Positions 33,960 through 40,916 of a stretch of DNA of 64,000 bases are shown here, in pieces. Source of the DNA: Bacillota bacterium (GTDB lineage Bacteria; Bacillota; Clostridia; Oscillospirales; Ruminococcaceae); NCBI GenBank assembly GCA_023421245.1, contig JAEZTV010000033.1, forward strand, positions 62,001 through 126,000, read 5' to 3'. Within the stretch, counting starts at the first letter, position 1; the number at the start of each line of letters is the position of its first letter. A program made the translations under genes and the position numbers. The notes under the pieces are model-generated. The model was not told the origin of the DNA and made no database searches. It saw only the letters and a list, made by a program, of their open reading frames with translations.

Positions 33960-35093
33960 ATGAAAAAAGTCGTTTTAGTTCCCGATTCTTTTAAGGGGAG
34001 TATGAGCGCTGTTACAGTGTGCTCGATTATGAAGGATTGTATTATGCGCGAGTACCCCGGCTGCGAAATTATCTCCTTACCGGTTGCAGACGGCGGCGAA
34101 GGCAGCGTTGACTGTTTTTTATCGGATGGCGGCAAAAAGGTGCACGCTACCGTCACCGGCCCGTTTTTTGAGCCTGTGGAGAGCTTTTACGGTGTGATTG
34201 AGAACGGAAAAACCGCGGTGATTGAGATGGCGGCCTGTGCGGGACTGCCTATGGTGGAGGGCAGGGCCAACCCATCGCTCACCACCACCTTTGGCGTAGG
34301 TGAGCTGATTGTGCACGCCGCAAATCTCGGATGCGACAAGATTATTCTTTGTCTTGGCGGCAGCTGTACGAATGATGCCGGTGCGGGGGCTGCAGCGGCC
34401 TGCGGTATACAATTTTATAATGCGGCGGGAAACACATTTGTGCCCACAGGGGGAACGCTGAAAGATATTGTGCGAATCGATGCGGGCACGCTCGAGCCGG
34501 TGCTGAAAAACGTGGAATTCGTAACGATGTGCGACATCGACAGCCCCTTATACGGAGAGCAGGGTGCCGCTTATGTGTTCGCGCCGCAAAAGGGCGCGGA
34601 TGAGGAAATGGTGCGGCAGCTCGATGACGGACTGCGGCATATCGCCGCTCTCATCGCACGCGACCTGCATACAGACGTCGCCGACCTGGCCGGCGGGGGC
34701 GCGGCGGGCGGAATGGGCGCCGGAGCATACGCCTTTTGGGGGGCACGGCTTGAGATGGGCATCGAGGTGGTGCTGCAGCAATTTCATTTTGATGAGCTTA
34801 TCAGAGGAGCGGACGTTGTCTTTTCGGGTGAAGGGCGTATCGACAGCCAAAGCCTACGGGGAAAAGTGGTGATTGGGGTAGCGCGCGCTGCGCAAAAGCA
34901 TGGTGTGCCTGTGGTTGCTGTAGTGGGCGATATTATCGACCCGATAGAACCAATATATGACGAGGGCGTTAGCGCCGTATTTAGTATTAACCGCGTTGCC
35001 AAACCCTTTGCGGAAGTGCGCAGCCGCAGCGCACAGGATCTAGCGCTGACAATGAACAACTTGATCCGTTTCTATCGGCTGATTGCGAAATAA
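33960..35093 (+). CDS. Glycerate kinase (GlxK/GarK type)
   Basis: A 377-residue type-I glycerate kinase (family length about 375-385). It begins KKVVLVPDSFKGSMSAVTVC and contains PVADGGEGSVDCF, MAACAGLP, TTTFGVGELI, GGSCTNDAGAGAAAACG and FSGEGRIDSQS, all family hallmarks. It phosphorylates D-glycerate to 2-phosphoglycerate in bacteria with GarR. It stands 170 bp behind the GH2 gene with a GC-rich hairpin between them. Together with the GarR-like reductase it implies that part of the imported substrate leaves as tartronate semialdehyde or glycerate. Confidence 0.92.
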   Translation: MKKVVLVPDSFKGSMSAVTVCSIMKDCIMREYPGCEIISLPVADGGEGSVDCFLSDGGKKVHATVTGPFFEPVESFYGVIENGKTAVIEMAACAGLPMVEGRANPSLTTTFGVGELIVHAANLGCDKIILCLGGSCTNDAGAGAAAACGIQFYNAAGNTFVPTGGTLKDIVRIDAGTLEPVLKNVEFVTMCDIDSPLYGEQGAAYVFAPQKGADEEMVRQLDDGLRHIAALIARDLHTDVADLAGGGAAGGMGAGAYAFWGARLEMGIEVVLQQFHFDELIRGADVVFSGEGRIDSQSLRGKVVIGVARAAQKHGVPVVAVVGDIIDPIEPIYDEGVSAVFSINRVAKPFAEVRSRSAQDLALTMNNLIRFYRLIAK

Positions 35094-35213
35094 TGCGATT
35101 GCCAGAACGGTAAATTGTGATTAATAGCTAGCGGACGCCCGCTTAAAGCGCCTAATATACAATGGGCTGTATTAGAAAATAAAAACATCCCTCTTCGACT
35201 TTTCAGACCAGAG

Positions 35214-35250
35214 AAATCCCTATCTTATGCGAGATAGGGATTTGTTCTTT
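35214..35250 (+). terminator. Intrinsic terminator after glycerate kinase
   Basis: A perfect stem AAATCCCTATCT/AGATAGGGATTT (35214-35243) is followed by GTTCTTTTC on the plus strand. Confidence 0.85.
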
Positions 35251-35392
35251 TCAAGCGTTATTTATCTACACAATTCTTTCACATATGCTTTCGTATTCAC
35301 TCTCTAACCGCTTGTGTTGCAACTCCATCTCATCAGGTGTCCGTAGAATACCTCCGCACCCGCAAACCCCGCTTTCAAGTCGTACATGCCTC

Positions 35393-35421
35393 TTGTATTT
35401 GCACTAAGATTATGATAAAAT
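35393..35421 (+). promoter_or_regulatory. Promoter of the MFS exporter leader
   Basis: TTGTAT (35393-35398) and TAAAAT (35416-35421) are separated by 17 bp. Transcription would start near 35428, about 20 bases before the leader peptide. Confidence 0.6.
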
Positions 35422-35449
35422 GCAACTAATTCAAAAAAGAGGTAGCGCT

Positions 35450-35470
35450 ATGCAGTCTGTTTTTCTGTAA
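35450..35470 (+). CDS. Leader peptide MQSVFL
   Basis: A six-codon ORF (ATG CAG TCT GTT TTT CTG TAA) is preceded by AGAGGT at proper spacing. It lies 170 bp before a major-facilitator gene with hairpins in between. Very short leader peptides of this kind regulate macrolide/efflux genes in Firmicutes by ribosome stalling (family knowledge). The peptide is seen; stalling is inferred. Confidence 0.6.
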   Translation: MQSVFL

Positions 35471-35588
35471 ACCAGTCTTCGTAAGTAAAGGCTCTGACGT
35501 CAGGGCTTGTTTTGTTGTGCTAAAAGACATTGCTTTACAGGGCTGTATATCTGCCTTTGATATCCCTTGTAGAACTATGCCATTTTAC

Positions 35589-35627
35589 ACGGACAAAGCT
35601 TTTGAGCGGTGTCCGTTTTAATTTTTC
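35589..35627 (+). terminator. Attenuator terminator upstream of the MFS gene
   Basis: ACGGACA (35589-35595) pairs with TGTCCGT (35610-35616) and is followed by TTTAATTTTTC. The MFS ribosome site (AAGGAG) comes directly afterwards. Upstream alternative stems (GCTCTGA/TCAGGGC and TACAGGG...CCCTTGTA) lie between it and the leader peptide, so read-through could be conditional. Confidence 0.65.
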
Positions 35628-35640
35628 TATAAGGAGATTT

Positions 35641-36876
35641 ATGATGAATCAAAACTGAAAAAAACAATTTGCAATAATATATGCCGGGCAGGCATTTTCG
35701 CTGCTCGGCTCTTCCGTTGTTCAGTTTGCCGTTATCTGGTGGCTGACCATCCAAACAGAATCTGCCGTCACACTGAGTGTTTCGTTCATTATCTCATTTC
35801 TTCCGAGTATGCTGATCGGTCCGTTCGCGGGAGTTTGGATAGACCGATTCAACCGCCGGACCGTTATGATTGCCGCCGATGCTCTGGTGGCAGTATCCAG
35901 TATCATTCTTGGCACTGCTTTTTTGCTTACTGACACGCCCCCCATCTGGTTTATCTATATCATTTTGTTTGTACGCGGCTTAGGTAACACGTTTCACGGC
36001 CCCGCCATGCAAGCCGCCATCCCCATGCTGGTGCCTACGGATATGTTAACCAAAGCCGGCGGCTGGGGTAATTTAATCAGCTCCATCTCCAATATGCTGG
36101 GGCCTGTGCTGGGTGCCGCGCTGATGGGGTTTCTGCCGATTGCGGGCATTATGCTTGTAGATATTCTTGGGGCGGCTTTTGCCATCATATGCTTATTGTT
36201 TGTCACTATCCCCGATATTCCGCAAACAAATGAAGCGTTGCACGTATTGTCTGATATGAAGCTTGGCTTTCGGGCAATGAAAGCCAACAAGCCCTTAATG
36301 GCCGTGTTTGCTCCTATGGTGATGATGAATATTCTGTACATGCCGTTGGGAGCATTGTTCCCGCTGCTGGTACGCACGCACTTTATGGGCGGCGCATGGC
36401 ACAACAGCATTGTGGAATTTATCTTTGCAGGCGGCCTGCTCGTTTCCTCCCTTGTTATTGGTATATGGGGCGGAATGAAAAAACGGTTTTTAATGGCCTC
36501 TCTGGCGGTTGGTCTTTTGGGCGCGGCATCCTTGTTGAGCGGCGCGTTGCCTCCGGACGGGTTTTGGATTTTTGTAATCTGCTGCTTTTTTATGGGCATT
36601 TCGGGTACATTTATCAATGTACCAATCATGGCCTACACGCAGGAAACCATTGCTCCCGAAATGATGGGCAAGGTCTTTTCTCTGTTAATGACTGCAATGA
36701 CGCTGACCATGCCTGTTGGTTTACTGGTTGCAGGGCCGGTCAGTGAACTTGTGGGCGTTGACCGATGGTTTCTCTGGTCGGGCGTTGCATTGATTGCCAC
36801 CGGTATTCTCTGCCGTCTGCTGACACGGCGTTTTGATAGCGAAACGATGAAACCCGAGGCAGTACCTGAAGAATAA
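35641..36876 (+). pseudogene. MFS drug exporter (DHA3-like) with in-frame TGA at codon 6
   Basis: The frame after AAGGAG reads ATG ATG AAT CAA AAC TGA and then continues open for 405 codons with QFAIIYAGQAFSLLGSSVVQ and GPFAGVWIDRFNRRTVMI, i.e. the first helices and the conserved loop 2-3 motif of DHA3 macrolide-efflux-type transporters. About twelve membrane helices follow. Relatives have Trp at this point (consensus MNQNWKKQF, recalled), so TGG to TGA is the simplest explanation. Downstream Met starts, e.g. at 35809, would delete the first helices. The rest shows no damage, so the mutation is recent, a sequencing error, or suppressible. TGA serves as a normal stop in neighbouring genes. Confidence 0.75.
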
Positions 36877-36907
36877 TGGCATGTACAGTTTCCGCGTACA
36901 CCGAATA

Positions 36908-36952
36908 AAAGCCGAGATTGCCGCGAAATGCGGTATCTCGGCTTTGTTTTTT
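36908..36952 (+). terminator. Intrinsic terminator of the MFS gene
   Basis: AAAGCCGAGAT-GCCGC pairs with GCGG-ATCTCGGCTTT (36908-36945) and is followed by GTTTTTT. Confidence 0.85.
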
Positions 36953-37068
36953 AGGGTTTATTTGCTGCAGTGCTCTTTTTTATGACAAATACATTCGTTT
37001 GGTCGTCAAGACGTACGTTTGATTCTGTATTGTGGCAAGGAAAGATATTTAAAGGAATATGATATAAT

Positions 37069-37345
37069 AAATCTACCATGGCTGTAAAACAGCAATGGCT
37101 GCGCTTTGCGCGGTCTGTGCCGTTATAGGGCACAGCGGATTTATTTCATTGAAAACTACTCAAGCGCCGGTGCCCGGCGTGTACACAGTGTTCGCTGCAT
37201 ACAAAACGGCATGCCGTTTTGCGCTGTGGTTTTATGATATAATATCCACAGAATGGGTATTATGTGCTTTATGCAGGGCGGCTCAACGCTTACGCGGCAA
37301 CCGCCTTTTGATGGGCAATTATATGCTTTTTATGATATAATGCTC
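37069..37345 (+). repeat. Mosaic palindromic repeat, copy A
   Basis: A series of small hairpins separated by TATGATATAAT-like motifs. Module Y (37069-37246) contains GCGCTTTGCGC, CTGTGCC...GGCACAG, CGCCGG...CCGGCG and AAAACGGC...GCCGTTTT. Module X (37277-37341) has GGCTCAACGCTTACGCGG and the CCGCCTTTTGATGGGC joint. Both modules recur at 54887-55345 in the opposite orientation. Short frames inside (MAALCAVCA...) are explained by the repeat and are not counted as genes. The remainder of the 36877-37454 gap is A/T-rich. Confidence 0.85.
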
Positions 37346-37454
37346 TCAGGGTGGATATAGCACCGCATTGGATGTGAATAAATGTGGTGCGCTCTCCCTC
37401 TACATCCATACACGATATCTTCGGGAGTCAATAATATTATGGGAGGTGCTAGCA

Positions 37455-38447
37455 ATGAATCGGATATATTTGGTAACCGGGGCCGCAGGACATCTCGGCA
37501 GTACAGTGGTTCGCATGCTGCTTGCAGCGAAAAAAAAGGTTCGGGCACTTGTATTGCTGGCTGAAAAACATATCCCTGAGGGCACAGAGGTTTACTATGG
37601 AGATGTGTGCGATAAAAAAAGTATTATCCCGTGTTTCGAAGATACCTGCGGACGAGAGCTCATCGTAATTCATTGCGCCGGCATAGTATCCATTGCCTCA
37701 CGGTATCTTCAAAAGGTTTATGATGTCAACGTCAACGGCACAAAAAACATCGTTGATCTTTGTATGCAATTCAAGGTATCCAAGCTTGTCCACGTTAGCT
37801 CTGTTCATGCTATCCCTGAAAAACTGCACGATCAGATTATGGAGGAAGTCTCCGATTTTCATCCCGATAAAGTGGTTGGTCTTTATGCCAAAACCAAAGC
37901 CGAAGCTACCGCCTATGTGCTGGACGCCGCCAAACAAGGGTTGAATGCCTGTGTGGTTCATCCTTCAGGAATTTGCGGGCCGTATGATTACGGCAAAGGA
38001 CATATTACCACTCTTGTGATTGATTACTATAAACGCCGGTTAACCTCCGGTGTGAATGGCGGGTATGATTTTGTAGATGTGCGCGATGTTGCACAAGGCA
38101 TTTTGCTCGCATCCGCAAGCGGGAGGCAAGGGGAATGCTATATCCTTTCCAACCAATATTTCTCTGTGAGAGAAATATTGCATTTGCTGCATGAGATTAC
38201 GGATAAAAAAGAAGTCAGGAATTTTTTGCCGCTTTGGTTTGTAAAGCTTACCGCGCCTCTTGCAGAGCTCTACTATAAAATACTCCGGCAACCACCGCTG
38301 TTTACATCCTATTCAATCTATACCCTCAACTCGAACTCGCTGTTCTCACATCAAAAAGCGACGGAAGAACTGGGCTATACAACACGGGATATTAAAGATA
38401 CGCTTAAGGATACCATAGACTGGCTGAAAAGCATTGGGAAGCTATAG
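37455..38447 (+). CDS. Extended SDR (NAD-dependent epimerase/dehydratase) family protein
   Basis: A 330-residue Rossmann protein. The N-terminal cofactor motif is VTGAAGHLGSTVVRML (GxxGxxG). HVSSVHAI and the catalytic YAKTKAEATAYV (Y-x3-K) identify an extended short-chain dehydrogenase/epimerase. VHPSGICGPYDYG is also typical. The start ATG 37455 follows GGGAGG by 8 bases. It resembles dihydroflavonol-reductase-like and nucleoside-diphosphate-sugar epimerase groups; the substrate is unknown. It lies just behind repeat copy A and ahead of a long hairpin terminator. Confidence 0.87.
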   Translation: MNRIYLVTGAAGHLGSTVVRMLLAAKKKVRALVLLAEKHIPEGTEVYYGDVCDKKSIIPCFEDTCGRELIVIHCAGIVSIASRYLQKVYDVNVNGTKNIVDLCMQFKVSKLVHVSSVHAIPEKLHDQIMEEVSDFHPDKVVGLYAKTKAEATAYVLDAAKQGLNACVVHPSGICGPYDYGKGHITTLVIDYYKRRLTSGVNGGYDFVDVRDVAQGILLASASGRQGECYILSNQYFSVREILHLLHEITDKKEVRNFLPLWFVKLTAPLAELYYKILRQPPLFTSYSIYTLNSNSLFSHQKATEELGYTTRDIKDTLKDTIDWLKSIGKL

Positions 38448-38526
38448 CCGGTATATCGGTGCAGTCAAGCAAATTTATGTTATATTACCACTCGATGCTT
38501 AAACTCGGTAAGCTTTCAATAAAACT

Positions 38527-38571
38527 TATAAACGCCATGCATTTAGATATTTCAGATGCATGGCGTTTATA
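38527..38571. terminator. Bidirectional-type terminator hairpin
   Basis: A perfect 16-bp stem (38527-38542 with 38556-38571; TATAAACGCCATGCAT and complement) closes the SDR gene. The flanks are A/T-rich on both sides. Confidence 0.7.
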
Positions 38572-38597
38572 AAAATGTAGAACGCACTACAAAAATA

Positions 38598-38645
38598 TTG
38601 ACAATACGCAACCTGTTGCTTATAATAGGTAATAGGTTGCGTATT
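38598..38645 (+). promoter_or_regulatory. marR promoter with 12-bp inverted-repeat operator
   Basis: TTGACA (38598-38603) and TATAAT (38621-38626) are both consensus with a 17-bp spacer. AATACGCAACCT (38603-38614) and AGGTTGCGTATT (38634-38645) are perfect inverted repeats on either side of the -10 box. This is a strong MarR-type autoregulatory arrangement. Confidence 0.85.
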
Positions 38646-38667
38646 ATTATTTAGGGGCGGAGAACGA

Positions 38668-39132
38668 TTGGATATTCCTGCAAAGAATTATATTTTCGCC
38701 AGTTTGTTTCTGCTTGCAAATCGGCTGCAAACGCTTGGCGATATGGTTACGAAAGAGATTACACTAAAGCAATGGTTATTGCTGATCATGATTTTGAACA
38801 TCGGCAAAGAACATCCCTCCGTCACAGAGATTGCACGCTTTATGGGCAGTACAAGGCAAAACACGCGGAAGATGCTGGATGTTCTTTCCGCTAAGGGTTA
38901 TGTGGCGCTTCGTACAAACCCGCAGGATAAACGCAATTTAGCAGTAAGCCTTACACCGCAGACATTTGCGTTCTTTTCCCGATTCGAGACTAAAGGGGAT
39001 GATTTTCTCGAACAGCTTTTTTGCGGAATTGATGCAGATTTGCTCGAGGGCACAATGCGTACATTCATAATGATTTTTGACAATCTAGAGAGGATGGAAG
39101 AACAGTATGGCAAAAACAGTGGTAATCTATAG
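38668..39132 (+). CDS. MarR-family transcriptional regulator
   Basis: A 154-residue winged-HTH regulator. The recognition region reads PSVTEIARFMGSTRQNTRKMLDVLSAKGYV followed by the wing NPQDKRNLAVSLT. The start is a TTG (38668-38670) with GGGGCGGAG upstream. The promoter contains a perfect 12-bp inverted repeat, so autorepression is likely. The stop overlaps the start of a flavodoxin-domain gene by 26 bases, so the pair is co-expressed and may respond to redox or phenolic stress (inference). Confidence 0.9.
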   Translation: MDIPAKNYIFASLFLLANRLQTLGDMVTKEITLKQWLLLIMILNIGKEHPSVTEIARFMGSTRQNTRKMLDVLSAKGYVALRTNPQDKRNLAVSLTPQTFAFFSRFETKGDDFLEQLFCGIDADLLEGTMRTFIMIFDNLERMEEQYGKNSGNL

Positions 39133-39661
39133 GTCGAAATATGGGTATACCAAGCAATACGCCGAATGGCTTGCAGAGGAGCTGGAGGCGGATATTCATG
39201 ACGGTGCAAACACCAAGCCTGCCGATTTAAGCGGCTATGATGTAATTATCTATGGCGGCGGACTTTATGCGGGTGGTGTGAGCGGTGTTTCGCTGCTGAC
39301 AAAATCGTTTCCCGCCATTCGGGATAAATCGCTATATCTTTTTACTGTTGGTGCGGCAGATGTGGCTGATGAGCAAAATATCCGCGGTATCCGGACCGAA
39401 CTCAATAAGGTGCTGACCCCTGAAATGCAAGAGAAGATTACCATCTTTCATCTCAGAGGCGGTATCGATTATCCGCGTATGAGCTTTGTTCACCGCGCCA
39501 TGATGTCCATGCTGGTAAGGATGCTGAAAAAGAAACCGGAAAACGAGATTAGCAACGAGAATAAGATGATGATTGAAACCTATGGGCAGGTAGTGGATTT
39601 TAGCGACAAGGCGTCCATTGCCCCTCTTGTGCAAGCGGTAAAAGCAGGTATCGCGGGCTAA
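39107..39661 (+). CDS. Flavodoxin-domain protein
   Basis: A 184-residue protein with a flavodoxin fold. The FMN-phosphate loop is VVIYRSKYGYTKQYAEWLAEEL, and the second flavin contact is VIIYGGGLYAGGVSG. It belongs to the flavodoxin_5-like group that includes HemG-type proteins. The C-terminal region has basic and hydrophobic helices but no clear membrane span. It overlaps marR and probably acts in electron transfer or oxidative stress defence; the partner is unknown. Confidence 0.85.
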   Translation: MAKTVVIYRSKYGYTKQYAEWLAEELEADIHDGANTKPADLSGYDVIIYGGGLYAGGVSGVSLLTKSFPAIRDKSLYLFTVGAADVADEQNIRGIRTELNKVLTPEMQEKITIFHLRGGIDYPRMSFVHRAMMSMLVRMLKKKPENEISNENKMMIETYGQVVDFSDKASIAPLVQAVKAGIAG

Positions 39662-39711
39662 GGCATTGTAACTGCGCAAGGCAAGTCCGGGGGCTTTCTG
39701 CTCCTCAAACA

Positions 39712-39746
39712 AAAAGCGACGGTTGATTGTATCAGCCGTCGCTTTT
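39712..39746. terminator. Bidirectional terminator
   Basis: A 16-bp stem with one G-T pair (39712-39727 with 39731-39746) carries AAAA on its left and TTTT on its right flank. It lies between the convergent flavodoxin and lipoprotein genes. Confidence 0.85.
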
Positions 39747-39802
39747 CACGCCCCTCCCTGCAATAGGGCGCGAGGGGCGCAATGTTAAACGATATACTCT
39801 AT

Positions 39803-40750
39803 CTACGAATAATACTCTACTGTATACTTCGATTTATCGTAGATTAGCTGGCGCGGCTCCCCTTCCAGAACGATGCCCTTGGAGCGGACGTAGAACTTAT
39901 CAATGCGGGATGCACCTCTTACATACACCGGCGCGTTTGCAATAAACGCTTCGACATAAGCCGGATTATCGTCAGACAATGTAATCTCACTTTCGGAGTT
40001 GACGGTAAGTGTGTTGCAATCAACGCCAAACAGGTCAAGCTCGACTGTTTTAGAGCTTTTTGCAATGGTAACGGCCTTGTAGCCCGAATAGCCCGACTGA
40101 ATGTTGTATTCATAGAGCGATACGGCTGTACCGGACGTGATCACCGTTTCGTTAATGTAGGATACGCCTTCAAGCTCAACATCAATATATTCACCCGATG
40201 CAAGGCGCAGGGCTTTGATGGAGCAGTCGGTCAAAAAGAGGTTGTACAACGACCGGGAATTCACAATCAATTCACCGTCAATCTTGCAGTTAATCAGCGT
40301 CAGCGACGAGAATGCATCCGCCGTAACGGTCAGGTTGCCCCTGATGTACTTGTTTTCCAGCACAACATCGTGCGCCGCGACCTCAACGTGATTGTAGGTC
40401 GCCTTTTTATCGTCGGTCACCGATTCGGTGTATGTCTTATCCGGGTCTGTCGATTTAGCATCGGCCGTCTCAGCTGCTGCCGGTGCGGCCGCGGCAGTGG
40501 CACTGATATGTACCGCCTTGGGCGGTTTGCCCTTTGCGGGCTTTACGGGAGTTGAGGTAGTGCGGTTAAACGATGTCGGCAATATGTCGGTTACTGCGGC
40601 CGGTTCTACAACCGCGGCAAGCACGGGTGCCGCGTAGTATTCCTCGGTCAGATAGCTTTCCGGCGCCTTCTGCGCAATGGAGCATCCGCAGAGCAGTAAA
40701 CCCATTCCGCAGCAAAGACCAAATACCACATAGCTAAACCTTATCCTCAT
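39803..40750 (-). CDS. Lipoprotein with beta-helix-like repeats, unknown function
   Basis: A 315-residue protein. The signal peptide ends in the lipobox LCGC with Cys23. A low-complexity Ala/Pro/Thr/Lys linker (to about residue 115) leads to a domain of regular short beta-strands (NKYIRGNLTVTADAFSSLTL, LINCKIDGELIVNS, VELDLFGVDCNTLTVNS), which looks like a right-handed beta-helix of the type attached to clostridial surface proteins. The same domain occurs in the 935-residue protein encoded just upstream, so the two are paralogues and probably co-transcribed. No enzyme motif is seen. Confidence 0.75.
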   Translation of the reverse strand: MRIRFSYVVFGLCCGMGLLLCGCSIAQKAPESYLTEEYYAAPVLAAVVEPAAVTDILPTSFNRTTSTPVKPAKGKPPKAVHISATAAAAPAAAETADAKSTDPDKTYTESVTDDKKATYNHVEVAAHDVVLENKYIRGNLTVTADAFSSLTLINCKIDGELIVNSRSLYNLFLTDCSIKALRLASGEYIDVELEGVSYINETVITSGTAVSLYEYNIQSGYSGYKAVTIAKSSKTVELDLFGVDCNTLTVNSESEITLSDDNPAYVEAFIANAPVYVRGASRIDKFYVRSKGIVLEGEPRQLIYDKSKYTVEYYS

Positions 40751-40802
40751 CGTTTGTTACCGCCTTTCCAAAATACCGTTGCTTTTTGCTTGCGATACAC
40801 AT

Positions 40803-40842
40803 AGTGCGCAAACTCAGCCGGTAGCGGCTGAATCTGCGCACT
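40803..40842 (-). other. Nested hairpin between the two lipoprotein genes
   Basis: AGTGCGCA (40803-40810) pairs with TGCGCACT (40835-40842) around an inner CAGCCG/CGGCTG stem. There is no U-tract; it may tune expression between the two genes. Confidence 0.5.
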
Positions 40843-40916
40843 GAAACTGCACATTGGTTATATTATACATTTATTTTTCCAAAATCGCAACTATTATTTG
40901 CAAGGTAGAACAACAA

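Noticed and set aside
35641..36876. Alternative genetic code with TGA as Trp
   Set aside because: Other genes in the window, such as the ygiQ-like gene and both FAD oxidoreductase genes, end with TGA followed by non-coding or other-frame sequence, and the housekeeping genes use TGG for Trp.
37095..37340. ORF beginning MAALCAVCAVIGHSGFIS and a similar one on the minus strand at 54955-55218
   Set aside because: Both are readings of the same palindromic repeat module, lack a ribosome site and contain hairpin-encoded residues; treated as repeat, not protein genes.
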